From: Topomyia yanbarensis
Taxonomy: Eukaryota; Arthropoda; Insecta; Diptera; Culicidae
Length of the DNA: 64,000 bases
Assembly: GCF_030247195.1 (NCBI RefSeq)
Contig: NC_080671.1
Coordinates: 182,879,725-182,943,724 of the forward strand
Direction of reading: 5' to 3'
The notes beneath the pieces were generated by a model. It saw only the letters and a program-made list of their open reading frames with translations, made no database searches and was not told where the DNA came from. Position numbers and translations under genes: made by a program. This document shows positions 1-11,640 of the stretch, piece after piece; position 1 is the stretch's first letter; each line of letters opens with the position of its first letter.

Positions 1-1660
1 GCAATGTTTGAAATTACAGCAAATTCTGTAGGGTCGGATCAACTACCATGGAGGTTCCTGAAAATAATCACTCCGCTTATCATCAACCATATCACATGGG
101 TTTTTAATAGAATTATTTTGTCGTCGTCTTTCCCATGCATCTGGAAAAGGGCAAAGGTTATACCGTTGCGGAAGAAAAGACATTTAACGTCGCTGGACAA
201 CCTAAGGCCAATAAGCCTTCTATGTGGTCTGTCAAAAGTAATGGAGAAATTATTGAAATCCCAAATTGTTGATCATCTCAATCGCAACAACTTGCTCACG
301 GACAAACAAGCTGGTTTTCGGCAAGGACAAAGTGTGAAAACTGCTTTACTCAGAGTTTACGATGACATTGCGATCGCTGTGGACAGTAAGAACAGAGCAC
401 TTCTCTTGCTGTTGGATTTCTCAAAAGCTTTTGCTACAATTTCGCATCAACGGTTATTACATAAGCTTCGCCTGCGTTTTGGATTCAATCTACATGTCGT
501 TGAATTGATACGATCGTATTTAGCTGGAAGAATGCAATTTGTAGCGTGCAGAGGTATGACTTCAACAAATGTACCAGTTACCTAAGGCGTCCCGCAAGGC
601 TCAGTTCTTGGGCCGATTCTTTTCTCGATGTACATTGATGACCTTCCTGATGTTTTAAAGAACTGCCGTATCCAGATGTTTGCTGATGATGTCCAACTGA
701 TCTGCATTCAACCGGGAATGACGCTAGCGGAACTTTTCGCACTATTGATGGAAGATTTGCATGCTGTAGTGCGATGGGCCAAGGAAAACTCACTACATCT
801 CAACATTTCGAAGACTAAAATTGTTTCGTTTGGAGCAAATCGCCGAGACACTTCATCACTACCTGAAATCGTTATCGAGCAAAGCCGCATCGAGGTCACT
901 GATCATGCTAGCAATCTTGGACTCTTTTTTCAGATGAATCTTGGATGGGATAAAACTATTGCGGTACAGTGTGGAAAGGTGTATGCTTGTCTGCGTACTC
1001 TAAGATCAACAACTTTTGGTTTTCCCGAGCATATCAAATTGAATCTCTTCAAATCCCTTGTTCTACCGCATTTTATTTTCGGAGATGTAATTCATATGAA
1101 CATGAGCGTAGCAATGATGTCTAAGCTGGAGGTCGCTCTCAACGATTGCGCACGTTATGTGTATAGCATAAATCGACGCACATCCGTTCGTCATTTGCAG
1201 AAAAATCTTCTTGGATGCCCCTAAATTTCTACCAGATGAGATCGTGTCTATTTATGCATAAAATCGTTCATCATAGGTCGCCAAACTACCTCTTCGCAAA
1301 ACTTACCTCTTTTCAAAGCAACAGAACGGGGAATTTAGTAGTCCCTACACACAATACAGCGAATTATGGAAGGACATTTTTCGCGCGGGGTGTGGTGTTT
1401 TGGAACACCGTGTTTTCGCATATGTTCTACAGAATTTGAATTTCTCTGAATCGCCAGCTCACAAAATTTTGATGGCTGACTGATTGATTTGTCCGTCAAC
1501 TTTCCCTTTCCTTTCCCACCGCTATCTTTGATTTCTTTCTTCAGTTTTTGCTTCTCAACATGCCGGACTCAGTCTTTCTTCCGTACTATTATCTCGTCCA
1601 CAAGAAAACAAGAAACCAATTACAGACGCATAAACATATTAATAAATCGTCCAGAATAGA
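1..1660 (+). mobile_element. 5'-truncated non-LTR retrotransposon (CR1/I/Jockey-type RT), broken
   Basis: The window opens inside a non-LTR retrotransposon. The coding part runs to about 1440. A non-coding tail, probably the 3' UTR, runs to roughly 1660 and contains a degraded A-rich stretch (AATAAATCG near 1640) without a clear poly(A). The 5' part (ORF1 and endonuclease) lies outside the window or is missing. The right boundary is approximate because no target-site duplication can be matched. Confidence 0.8.
4..1439 (+). pseudogene. Reverse transcriptase pseudogene of a non-LTR retrotransposon
   Basis: Three reading pieces give one reverse transcriptase. Piece one (4-585) has the fingers/palm start, with RPISLLCGLSKVMEKLL and the motif A-like LLLLDFSKAFATI. 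A TAA at 583-585 interrupts the frame. The same frame resumes with [13 protein letters not shown], then motif C FADD ([12 protein letters not shown]), and continues to about 1224. The thumb and C-terminal tail follow in another frame from about 1215 to 1439, with the typical tail motif of an R-T-x-N-L-x-x-P core, then a FF-x-RGV-x-x-WN ending. So there is at least one nonsense change and one frameshift, and the copy cannot be active. The family is clearly a LINE RT; CR1-, I- or Jockey-group is my guess from the QGSVLGP and FADD forms. ORF1 and the endonuclease are absent. Confidence 0.85.
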
Positions 1661-2438
1661 CGGATGAATTCTTTAAACAATGATTTTTCCATACACAAGT
1701 GTCATTTTTTAACCGATTTTGATCATAAATAGGTCGTTGGATGCGGAATTATATTTCCATTTAAACAAAGACGCTTAGTAGTGAAAATGAAGAGCAATTT
1801 TTATACTTTTATTGAAAAAATCGCTAAATTATAGGTACTTTTATATTGTTGTCCTAAAACCGCATAGTACTTTTAACAAAAGTACATAACATAGCATACC
1901 GTTATAAAGGTTGTTTCTTCTTCTTTCCAAAACACTTAGAGAATTTAAAATCTGTTGAAAAATGACCGCGTTGAAAAAAATTTCGTGCTGAAAACCACGA
2001 AAAATGTTTTTTTTGCTATAAATCAAGATTTTGAGGGTGAATTAAATTGATCAAGCAAGGTTTTGTGTTGTATTTGGCGAGATCTACAACCTTTAACAGA
2101 CCACTTCAAAAGTACATTCTTTTTTTTATTTTGTAGCACAGTGTTATCTATTAAAATACTGACTTTTGCTGTTTACTCATTAAAAACGGAATTTTTCGTG
2201 AAAAATAGTAATTTTTATTTAAAATGAGTAAAAGAACCCTTAATTGAAAATTTATCGCAAAAACGCTTTTAATCCACCTATCAGTGTGATGATACATTTC
2301 TTATAACTCTTATCGCTTTTTTCGGGTATTTTCTATGTAATTATTTAATTCAACGAACCTTTTATGGTCTGATTGAAATTTGCTTAAAATTTGGATACAA
2401 ACAAACAGTATTTATCGACATCAAATAATAACAATTAC
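1661..2438. other. AT-rich spacer, one shared repeat fragment inside
   Basis: No gene recognised. The short open frame 1841-2026 on the minus strand is low-complexity and has no recognisable motif. Positions 2262-2330 match a second copy near 48124-48200 (TTAATCCACCTA followed by CAGTGTGAT and TTATAACTCTTATC). This marks a terminal piece of a dispersed repeat that also ends other copies at about 49330 and 58750. Confidence 0.5.
2262..2330 (+). repeat. Dispersed-repeat terminal fragment (copy 1)
   Basis: About 70 bp alignable with 48124-48200 at roughly 80 percent by eye. The shared core is TTAATCCACCTA, CAGTGTGAT, CATTT and TTATAACTCTTATC. The same TTTAATCCACCTAG core recurs at about 49328 (+) and 58735-58745 (-), where it bounds the hairpin/(CA)n repeat family. 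Confidence 0.6.
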
Positions 2439-2923
2439 TGTATCGATTTTGTTGGCTATTTTCGGCAAATTTGAGACTAAGAGAAACGAAAGCCATGAAA
2501 TTGAAAGACGGATAGGTATTCTAGAGCGAATCAGTTATAAACTTAGAACGGAAAACTAGGACTAGGCAGGCTCATATGGACATGATCGAAAGGAAGAAAG
2601 GGAGAAGAATGATCGCATGGTCGTTCAAGGCGAGGATTTGTGAAGAAATTTTTGCCGGCGTTGGCGGTAAAACATGATGATGAGTTATGTTCTACCATAG
2701 ACCATGCGGTAGACTTCGGTGCGACGCCCAACTCCTACTTAGCAGAAGGCAAAGAATTCTTCACATTTCCTTTCGATTATGTCCATATGAGCCTGCCTAG
2801 TTCTAGTTTTCCGTTCTAAGTTTATAACTGATTCGCTCTAGAATACCTATCCGTCTTTCAATTTAATTGCTTTCGTTTCTCTTAGTCTCAAATTTGCCGA
2901 AAATAGCCAACAAAATCGATACA
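2439..2923. mobile_element. Fold-back element, arms about 155 bp
   Basis: The left arm, 2439-2595, is repeated in inverse orientation at 2764-2923. It starts TGTATCGATTTTGTTGGC and includes the blocks CTAGAGCGAATCAGTTATAA and CTCATATGGACAT. Identity is very high by eye (a few mismatches, such as ATGAAATTG against TTAAATTG). The 168-bp spacer (2596-2763) has no recognisable coding content. This is a non-autonomous DNA element of fold-back type; the target-site duplication is not obvious. Confidence 0.85.
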
Positions 2924-3157
2924 ATAGAACCTTGCGGCAATTAAAATATAGTAACAAAAAGTCACTTTACATAGATCGTTTTTTCAAAAATGAGCCAGAC
3001 TGTCTTTTGAAAAGGGTCAAACTTTTTTACCAATTTTTTTCAAATGGCTATAGTCTAAAACTGACAAATCCTCCAAAAAAAATTTGTAGGAGTAATTTTC
3101 ACAAAATTAGTCAAATTTTTGAATAAAAATATTGAAAAAATTCTTCATCGACTCCTA

Positions 3158-3352
3158 CACTGAAAAAAATCGATTTTAAAAATTTAAAGTCGATTTACAA
3201 AAAAACCATTTTTGATTTAAATGAAATTTTGTTCTAAAATAGGTAATTATGTTCCCAACCTATTGTCAAAAATTTAAGTTGGGCACTTCCAACGAAAAAA
3301 AGTTATTTGAAAATAACTTTTCCTTGTTCAAACTGATTTTTTTTCTTCAGTG
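3158..3352. mobile_element. Short MITE with TACACTGAA termini, TA target
   Basis: The left end CACTGAAAAAAATC and the right end GATTTTTTTTCTTCAGTG are inverted repeats. Each is flanked by TA (3156-3157 and 3353-3354), giving a 195-bp non-coding element with a Tc1/mariner-style TA duplication. The ends are A/T-homopolymeric, so part of the match is low complexity, but the CACTGAA core and both TAs are clear. Confidence 0.6.
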
Positions 3353-3463
3353 TATTTTTATCGAAAACTAAACCAATGAAAGTCATAATCATCTCAGAAT
3401 CCGATAAAACTCAGTTTGTGAGAAGATATTGTCTAATTTAGGAACCAAATATATTTTTATTAA

Positions 3464-4185
3464 GGAGTTACGTACCTTTTCATTCTTCATAAAAACGAAT
3501 TTTTTTTAATACTTTATGTGAAAGTACAACTCCTTGAGAATGTTTTCCCAAATTTTTATGGAGATTCGAGAAATAGATCGAAAGTTACAGCGCTTCCAAG
3601 TGCGTTTCGTCTACCAAGAGCAGTGGTAATTTGAAATAAACTCGATTATCTCGAAATGTCGTTTTACCAAAAATGGCTTTTCCGTGATCACGATTGCCGA
3701 AAAATTACTCAATCGATTTTCTTAAAAAAATTTCAATTAATCGTAATTAATTTTTCTCGTACTTTAACGATTCCTTTTTATGCATAAATTTTTTGTTTCA
3801 TTAATAAGAATTTTTTAATACAATTTTTTGAGATTTTTTACTAAAAACGTTCTCGAATGCAGGAAAAAATATTATTTATTCAACTAATCGTTAAGGTACG
3901 AGGAATACTCCTATACTAATGGAAATTTTTGAGTTTTAGGATTTTAGATGATCTATTGGTCTCCAATCGTGATCACAGAAAACCTCTTAAATAAAAAAGG
4001 GTTTCGGGGAAAGAGCCATAACTCCGCCAATTATCAATTTATTTTTATAAACTTATGCTTGTTTATTTCACTGGAAAATGTGCTATCGAAATACTATAAA
4101 TTTGACGTAATGAAGTCATTGCTTTATGCCTTTACGTAAATTCAAACTTTCTTGACATTTTTTTCACAAAAGAGTATGTAACTCC
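3464..4185. mobile_element. Fold-back element with GGAGTTACRTAC ends flanked by TTAA
   Basis: The left terminus GGAGTTACGTAC follows TTAA (3460-3463). The right terminus is the inverse of GGAGTTACATAC, followed by TTAA (4186-4189). Internal inverted segments continue the symmetry: CGTGATCACGATTG near 3680 pairs with CAATCGTGATCAC near 3965, and CTCGTACTTTAACGATT near 3757 pairs with AATCGTTAAGGTACGAG near 3886. It therefore looks like a diverged palindrome of 722 bp. The TTAA flanks suggest piggyBac-type mobilisation; a TA target is the alternative reading. No coding capacity. Confidence 0.6.
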
Positions 4186-4279
4186 TTAATCATGAATCCC
4201 ATTGAAAAGAGTTTATGTCAGCAAACAAATATTCCATTGTTACTTCTTTATTTTCTGGTTTAGTGCTGAGGAAGGATAA

Positions 4280-4870
4280 CAACCACCACAGCATTTCGAT
4301 GCAATCCTTCTCAGTTTTAATGTTAACCTGCTCCATCAGAACGCTGATGAGGACACCAACAAAATTCTAAGCAGGATTCCACGAGATAGGTAACGCTCAA
4401 ATTCTGTTTCAAAATATCGAATTACTAATAAAATCCATCAGAATTCCGAGCAGGATTTTCGTCAGAATGTTTGACTGGATTTCATTGAAACATTGAGTAT
4501 AATTCTAACCTTTATTCTGGGCAAATTAAAATTTTCAACAGATTGCGAGGGTTCAACTAGAACTCTAGCTTTTCTTCAGGATTTATCGGAATCCAGAGCA
4601 ATATACCATCGGACCCATTAGTAGTGTTCCACAAGAATCTTGAAATGAACGTCAACAGAATCCTGAAGTAAGTCTTGAAAGGAATTTCATCGAAATTCTG
4701 GACAGAACAATGAAGAATACTTCCTAAGACAGATTCCATCCGAATGCTAAAAAGAATTCTATCAGAATTACAATCACACTTCTGGAAGATAGTCAAGCAT
4801 CCTGTAAAGGATTGAATTAGAATCCTAAACAGAATTCCGCCAAATTCTAAGAAAGTCCCACAAACCAACT
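4280..4870. repeat. Degenerate short tandem tract built on AGAATTC / AGGATTC words
   Basis: The segment is full of related words such as CAGAATTCCGAGCAGGATT, CAGAATCCTGA and AACAGAATTCCGCC, spaced irregularly at about 25-60 bp. It reads as an old minisatellite-like array or repetitive UTR. The 106-residue minus-strand frame at 4557-4877 stays open because the word is repetitive and is not regarded as a gene. Confidence 0.5.
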
Positions 4871-4881
4871 GACACATTCAT

Positions 4882-5275
4882 TCGTAACGTTTACAACAAT
4901 TAGACGAATCTTCATTCGACAAATATGTTATAACTTTATCAAATGAAGGCCTACATCAAAACTTATTACAGATTCGGAAAGTAGACAAAATTTCATGAAA
5001 GATTCAATCAACATAAACTGAATATACTAGAATTTGATGGTTTGACTTTTATTGAAATACGTTGAAAGTTCTAATTTGTGACGCGTTGTAATGTCACTTT
5101 ACATAATCGGTCATAAAACAATCCTCTTCCAGTATATTCAGTTAATGTTGATTGAATCTTTCGTGAAATTTAGTCTACTTTCTGAATCTGTAATAAGTTT
5201 TGATATATGCGTTCATTTGGCAAAGTTATAACATATTTGTCGAATGAAGATTCGTCAAATCGTTGTAACGTCACG
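4882..5275. mobile_element. Fold-back element, arms about 148 bp
   Basis: The left arm 4882-5030 and right arm 5130-5275 are inverse copies. They share GACGAATCTTCATTCGACAA, ATATGTTATAACTTT, AAAACTTATTACAGATTC and GATTCAATCAACAT. About 90 percent identical by eye. The 99-bp loop holds nothing coding. Flanks do not show an unambiguous target duplication. Confidence 0.8.
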
Positions 5276-5626
5276 AAAAAATGTGTTAACTTCAGATTGA
5301 CGGTCAAATCACCCCATACGCACGGGCCAGATTGAAATCGTCGTCCATAGAGGATAATTACCCACTCGAATATTTTCAAGCGGGTAGTACTACCCATACT
5401 ACTCATGTCATCCGCCGGCCCTACTAGAGTGATGAGCCCATTTTCGCCTTTTTTCTATCATCACTCTACCCATTTGAAGCCGTTGGTTAGAGCAGTGTCT
5501 GCCATTTTTGTTCAACGCATTGAGTCAAATGGTAGCGCAATAATAGGGACACTCGATTCGAATTTTCGTTGCGCTTAAACACGAGAATTTCACTGTTTTC
5601 AGCGCATTTGTGTTATAATATTGGTT

Positions 5627-5745
5627 CTTAACAACGAAGCAAAGCTGTTGATGTAAATTTTTACGCATTCCATTGATTGTAGGCCGAGAAATTAATGAAT
5701 TAGTGAAGCACCTTGCTTAATATGGTGAAAATAGGCACTTTATCC
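5627..5745 (+). repeat. Dispersed repeat, copy 1 of a direct pair
   Basis: About 118 bp alignable with 12600-12715 in the same orientation. Shared blocks are AAGCTGTTGATG, ACGCATTCCATTGATTGTAG and AATTAATGAATTAGTGA, followed by GGCACTTTA. The family is unknown to me, with no coding signal. Confidence 0.65.
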
Positions 5746-7639
5746 TATTTGGTCCGAAATTGAAATTGTTACCATATTTAATAGGTGTTATAAAATGCCA
5801 AAATTAAAACAATTCGATCATTGAACAGAAAATCAAAAACACGTTCTGCTTACTACAGTGAGACACAATTGATGACAAGAAAAGCGAACCCGCTATTGTC
5901 CTACAGGTATGTAAATGCTGGACATTTCTATACTCGTGACAGTTGTACTGGTTCTGTTACATTACAGCCTTGTTATACGGCTTACTGAAGCCAGCAACCA
6001 GCAGTCTTTCCACCGCAAGGGTAAATATCAGAGGGTAATCAATTAGGCTTACTCGCTGGAATTTAAATACTACCTTTAATGCGAACCAAAGCTGTTTCGC
6101 GTCTATTTATACCAACGTCACGTTTTCTTCGTGAACACACACACACACTCTCCCCTTAGAAGCAAAGGTCGTTTCTACTTGAACGCTAAATCAAGTTTAC
6201 TTCAAGTGTTTGCCGGAAAAAGGTCCATATCGTAAGTCATTACTATGGCTAAATGTTAAACGATTATGATTTACGATCTTTGTGCGATTTACGCTTCCAT
6301 CCAGGACAGTGAACGGTCCTATTTAAATGCAGTGCTAAATGTTTGTATAAAGCCCCAGTAAAATCTAGATCGATATTTATTTCAACCTGGAACAAACTGG
6401 GGGAACCGGACGATCGATCATCTTGTTGTGGATCACCCCCTTCGGATTTGGGCTCTTTCGCCTCCGTCCGTGGTTTCAACGCTCCGAGAAGAGTTCCTCC
6501 GGTTCGCTTTTGCACAAAGGTAGTTAATAATAGAGTGCAAAAGAATAATTTTAAACGAGCTGGCTCTTCCCCTGAACTTGATGTTTGTTCGTTTTATTAT
6601 ATAGGTGCTTTTCTGCAGACAGCGAGTTTGAGTTAGTTTCGGTTTCGTTCGAGTGAACCTGTTACTGTGCAGCGATGCAAGTGGTTTTTTTTGTCGATGA
6701 CATGGATGCAGGGTATGCAAAAAATAACCAACAGCTGGAATGCGTGGTTAAGTGCTATCTTAGCAGCAGTCATGGTTTCGCGCACAACGATGGTTGTAAA
6801 ATCTTTCTAATTCCAAACTAGGGACGCATTTCGATATTCACGGGAGTATCTTCTTATATCTTGAGGCTGACGAATTCTGGTGTAGCTTTTTATTTAGCAC
6901 GATGATGAACCATCACAGGATTGGCACACAAAATGTCTCATCTTTAGTGGGGGCTATTTTATTCACTCCAGTTTAGCACACCGGCATTATTTCCGTCAAC
7001 TGGGTATGCGACCACTTAAGTTAATTTATTTTTCGCCCATGAGGAATCGCACAGATGCGGAGATAATGGCGAAAGGATCGTTAAAACCTCATTTAATCCA
7101 TCTAGTAGTGTGAAGGAACCTTCTTAAATTTATTATAAAAGAAATGTATAGGATTCTCTTAATCTTTGGAAAGTTTTTCGTGACCGATTCATACATCTCA
7201 ATCGATTCAGCTCGACCAATTGGAACAATATCTGTATATGTGTTTTTTGGAGAACAGAAAAATTCTTCAACAACGTCCTGTGCTGAAAAAAAGTAGAAAG
7301 ACCCACTCAGGAAACGGGTTTGGGCAGCCATCCCGACCCGTTAAAGCGTTCACTCTTCCGCCGAACCAGGTTTCACCCCAGCACTATCTAACGGCAACTT
7401 TGAGGAGAGGTTTTTTATGTGCATAGCACCCACTCTAATGGAACTACTTGATAGTCAGCTCCAACAGTAGAGTAACAGCATCACTCTTCGACACACTACC
7501 AGTTTTCGATTATCCACACAACGTGGCAAATCTTGTAAGGCAGCAGGAAAACTAGCTGTGGGCTGAGAATTAGGACTACGAGGACAATCTGGGCGGTAAA
7601 CTTCAGACTGTCTAATTTATTTAGCCCTTCGGTCTCCTT
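5746..7639. other. Unassigned region, no gene recognised
   Basis: A short (AC)n run lies near 6137-6150. The stretch 6260-6720 is less AT-rich and open on both strands for 80-97 codons, but no domain or motif is recognisable and the opposing frames cannot both be coding. It could be a host 5' exon or UTR or an eroded repeat; I cannot decide from sequence. The rest shows no inverted termini or RT motifs that I can see. Confidence 0.4.
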
Positions 7640-8200
7640 ATGCAATTTAGTACCACTTCCTCGTGTTCCTGACTTGTTCGCGGACTACTCGGACTATTCC
7701 TCGAAGATGGGCTAGCCTACTCCAACGGAGAATTCCCCGGCGAGAGAATTTCTCCCAAAACCGAGCCAACCAACCAGGTGCCGACTTCAGCTTAGTGATT
7801 CCAGTGAAGCAGGGCGTCCGATTCGCTGGTACCTCGACGACCCGCGATTGGTGGTGTCTCGTCGCAGTCTACTTAGTCTAGTCCCCGTCGGTGAATCTAG
7901 CTTACGCCGACGTAGAGTTCCCTGGCGAAAGAAGTTCTTCCAAAACCCATTCCTCTTTGGTTTTCGCTATTTTTCTCTCGGGCCAACCGGTAGGAAGCCG
8001 GGTGGAACGTGGCGTCTAGTTCGTAAGCGCCCCAAAGACCCATACCCGGTTCTCTTTCGCAGTCTTATCGGCCATTCCCCGGTGGTAGATCAAGCCTACT
8101 CCAGCGGAAAGAATCTCGGTGGTGATTGCTCTCCCGAAAGCGTCGCTCGCTGTTCTTCACGCTGTTTCCGTTGTAGGGCGGTCATGATCTGCGTCATCAC
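7640..8200 (-). repeat. R1 3' UTR with about three copies of a CTACTCC..CGG..TTCTCCC motif
   Basis: On the plus strand a motif of the form CCTACTCCAACGGAGAATTC, then CCCGGCGAGAGAATTTCTCCC, appears at about 7711-7760. Diverged copies follow at about 7895-7950 and 8083-8140, spaced about 185 bp. The same motif recurs in isolated fragments at 54330-54360, 59164-59212 and about 59291-59330. I take this as the repetitive 3' UTR of the R1-type family. Confidence 0.6.
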
Positions 8201-8214
8201 ACCGTTGACGTGTT

Positions 8215-9630
8215 TCACGTGTTTACGTCGCTTGAAATTCTGTGAACAACACTATCCGGGTTGTTGTCCGGTCCCCCCCCCCCCCCCTTTTCGAACATCA
8301 CTTGCATGCTTGTTGCTTCGAACCTCAGACATTCGAAGACCACATGCTCTGGTGTTTCTTTGACGTTATCACACTCCGGACATCGCAGTATCGATGATGA
8401 AGCACTAGATAACAGACATCTCGGACTGTCTATGTTTGGGGTGATTTTAGCTATTGCGTTCGTCTTCGTTACCTTCACTGCCATTTCGCAGGTGTAGTCG
8501 ACGTGGTTGTTAAAGCTCAACCGCTCGTCTATTATCACTTCCAATTGCTTCAGTGCACGCTGCGATACAATCACGTGCCCTCCGACGTCGATCTGTATCC
8601 GCTGAACTGCTTTGCAGTTGCTGACCAACAACATCTCCGTTTTGTGGTGAGCTCTCTGCAACATGATCCCATTCATCCAGAGTCGAAACTATTATCTCCG
8701 TCACCTACACCTCCACTTCATCAAGTGTCTCACCCATCACCGTTAGTCACACGTCGTCCGCAAAGTCCTCGATTTTCACTATTTTTGGCAAAACCCCTTC
8801 ATAGAGTCCGTTCCAATAGGTTGAATCGAAAATGGAACCTTGAGGAACGCTCGCTGTGACTCGCATTGACTTCTGACCTTCTGACCGTCTCGTGCGGCTG
8901 CACTCTGCTCTGAAAGTAGCTCTTCACGATCTGACGTAGATAGTCGGGTACCCTCATTCTATGCAGCGCTGTGGCGATGGCTGCCCAGCTGGCACTGCTA
9001 AAGGTTTTTTTTCACATATATCGCGACTACAGCGCACTATCGATCTCCGCATCTGTTTAGATGACTTCTCGGACCTCTCGGGCCTCTCGAGCACTGTCCG
9101 AATTGCCTCCACTGTCGATACTTTTTTTTTTTCGAAATCTGAACAGCACCTTGGACAATCCACGCTCACCTTCCTTGCATTTCGTCAGTCTGTTAAAGAT
9201 GATTCTTTACAGGAGTGTTCTGAGTGTATCTTGTAGACATAAAGGCCTACGTGAGGCTGGATTACTCGGTGGCTTTCTTGGTTTTGGCAGCAACATCAGC
9301 TCTTGTACCTGCCACATTTTAAGGAAGTTGCCTTCGTCTAGACGCTTCCGCAGAAAAATCCTGAACATGTCCGGATATGCCATGATCGCTTTTAGCATGG
9401 AATACCAAGCCCATCCGAACCGGGGGCTTTCTTTGCTTTCAGTAGCTCCATTGGTTCTGCGAGCTCATTGTTAGTCATTTTATGATTGTCCGTATTTGCT
9501 CCTTCTTTTTCACAACGTGGTGTGGTGGTTGAATCGTGCTTCAGAAAGAGACCTTCAACGATTATCTTCAGCTTACCCGGACATATTTCGGCTGGTGTCG
9601 ACGGGCCCTTAATTTTCGCCATCACGACTC
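8215..9630 (-). pseudogene. R1-type reverse transcriptase pseudogene
   Basis: Pieces in order on the minus strand: KAKKAPGSDGLGIPC (about 9440-9392); LMLLPKPRKPPSNPASRR then PLCLQDTLRTLL (about 9290-9207); VPQGS about 8850-8835; FADD at 8764-8753, followed by a stop; then the thumb ERLSFNNHVDYTCEMAVK (about 8550-8490); and the C-terminal zinc-finger tail CPECDNVKETPEHVVFEC (about 8390-8310). Order and spacing match R1-clade RT. A poly-G/C run at 8274-8287 interrupts the tail. The reading frame changes several times. Confidence 0.85.
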
Positions 9631-9720
9631 GGTACGCATCGCCCCAGGGATTGGCGTCTATTTCTCAGCACAGCTTCTTGTGGTTCCCAATTAAAAGCTG
9701 AAACACTGCCTTGCGCTCTT

Positions 9721-9933
9721 CTATATCTTGCTCCGACATTGCTCTCCTAGCCCGCCTTCTGGCTCTGAGACAAGTAACGCGTACAGTATGAGCGTCTCGT
9801 TCCACCAGTAAGCTGAACGCCATCTGTTACGTGACTTTAATTTGCGTGTCATTTTGGTGTCACAAGCCGTCACGATGCTTCTTATTGGATCATTCGCCTC
9901 CGCGTGCTTAGTCCCGCTGTCTGGTCTCACCAA
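9721..9933 (-). pseudogene. R1-type endonuclease-RT linker fragment
   Basis: Reads VTACDTKMTRKLKSR followed by RWRSAYWWNETL, the conserved linker (AC-D-x-M-x-R, YWWN) between endonuclease and RT in R1-clade elements. Frame is broken on both sides. It supports colinearity of the element between its endonuclease and RT parts. Confidence 0.75.
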
Positions 9934-9978
9934 TGTGGTCTTTGTTGAAGGTTTTTGTCTTACATTTTCGTTCGCCGA

Positions 9979-10587
9979 TCATTTTTCTCCGGCAGCAAGG
10001 TTCCGTTGGCCGATACGGTAGAGAATCGCCTGGAGGTCGCCAAGGATATACTTCTCGCATACTCTCCAGTCCATGTACGCCGTCAGTAAAGGACTACAGA
10101 ATCTGGCGTTGATGATAGACTCCCTCCCGTCTCTCCGACATGTGCTAACGGAACCTTCATTGCACAATCGTACATCTAACTTCTCCAGAGCTTCCTGCAG
10201 GATATACCCTCCTGTGTCGGTTACTGTACTGCTCCACTTCACAGCCCAGGCATTGAAGTCACCAATGGCTACTGGCTTTCGACCGACCAACTGCTCAGTT
10301 AACTGCTGCAGTATTATGCTGAACTGTTCTACTGTCTACTTTGGAGGCGTGTAACAGCTGCACAGGAAGGCGCCGTTAATTTTTGCGATCACAAAGCCTT
10401 CGGATGAGTGTTTTACTACTTCTTGAATGGAGAATCTGCCCATAACTTGTGTGGCAGCCGTTCTTGTTCTACCCACTATCCAGTTACAGTTATTAGAGGG
10501 ACTACATACGGCTTTGATCTGATTCTGATTTATCTTGGTTATTTCCATCACCGTTGACCTGCCATCGCCCTCTTGTAAGCAGGTCAT
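9979..10587 (-). pseudogene. R1-type AP-endonuclease domain pseudogene
   Basis: Two pieces in different frames. 10587-10336 holds VMGRFSIQEVVKHSS then EGFVIAKINGAFLCSCYTPP, the strand preceding the catalytic loop. 10290-9979 holds PVAIGDFNAWAVKWSS, the D-x-N catalytic signature of the APE-like nuclease, then SIINARFCSPLL and a damaged C-terminal D-H region (LGDLQAILYR where H is expected). In life this domain nicks target DNA to prime reverse transcription. It is inactive here through a frameshift and the loss of the final His. Confidence 0.8.
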
Positions 10588-11640
10588 TGGAAGCTACCCT
10601 TTTGATGGTCGTTACCGTTCTCTGGAGTGCAAAGCATGACTTTGGCCTCAACGTGCAGTTTCTGGCAAGATGACCCGTCTTCCCGCATTTCCGGTACATT
10701 CTGGATCTATCCGGGCCTTTGCAGGCCACTGCCAAATGTCCAAAGCCCAATCACTTGAATCATTTCTCCGATCGTTTATTCACTCGTCGGTAGGCTCTCA
10801 TTGGGCATCCGACTGTAATCTGTCCTGTATCCAGTGCTGTGTCCGCAGCGGTTATCTATAGACGAATCATCGCTATCTGAATTCTTCCATATCCCTCCTT
10901 TAACCCGATCGTCATGTGCACCTCGTCCTGGTTGCACTGTTGCTTTAGTGCACCCATCAGATCCTCTACCGTCTTGATCACCCCCCCCCCCCATCTTGCA
11001 CACAATCATTGTCTCCGGGCTTCAGGTTTTAACTGCTGCCCAATGATTTGATCATAATCACCAGCATAGTCGAGCAGTAATTGTGGGATCCTCCTTCAAC
11101 TCGAAGAGCATCGCACATTTTTGGGTACGCCTGGTTCTCACCACTTTTTCACCCAAATCCCTCAGCTCCAAGTCCTCTATGACCTTCATGAAGAGCGCTG
11201 AATACGTTGTCGCGTCATTAGCCTAGACTAGCACGACTTTTCCCTTTTGCGCCTTCTGGCAAGCCTGAGGTTTTCCTTTCTTCTTTGGCTCCACCTTTCT
11301 CTACTTGTTGCGCTTCTGCTGTTTCTTTTGTTTCTCCCTCCAACCTACAGTGGTACTCCTGTTTTTTCTCTGTTGAGAGGGCGATCTTCCCCTCGGCAGT
11401 GAGGGTGTTCTCGTGCGTCAGCCCCTTGGGCCCGCCTGGTCTTCCATCTGCTGGCGAGGATCTTGCCTTCTTTGTAGTAATGGAAACGGGCGTGTTCTCC
11501 ATTCTAACCAACTTCTCTTTTTCCTACTTCGGAGGAGCTTGCAAAATGGTAGGCATGCTCAGCTACCTTAGTCGTCAGTGTTGCCGTTTCGTACTCCTTC
11601 AGAGCAGATATTAGTGCCTTTAGGACTCTGAGAACCATCA
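10502..11640 (-). pseudogene. R1-type gag (ORF1) pseudogene with CCHC knuckles
   Basis: The 3' part (10750-10502) encodes GFGHLAVACKGPDRSR followed by YRKCGKTGHLARNC. This is two adjacent nucleic-acid-binding CCHC knuckles, with the first Cys of the second knuckle replaced by Tyr. The 5' part (11511-11218) is a charged, Lys/Glu/Gln-rich stretch as expected for a gag N-terminus. The middle (11009-10776) is open in a further frame. In R1 elements this protein binds element RNA and forms the ribonucleoprotein. At least three frame changes break it here. Confidence 0.75.

Noticed and set aside
6343..6636. 97-codon frame as first exon of a host gene
   Set aside because: An equally long frame on the other strand overlaps it and no domain or splice signal is convincing.
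7848..8363. 171-codon plus-strand frame rich in Arg and Ser
   Set aside because: Lies over the R1 3' UTR and RT tail in antisense; repetitive UTR motifs keep it open.
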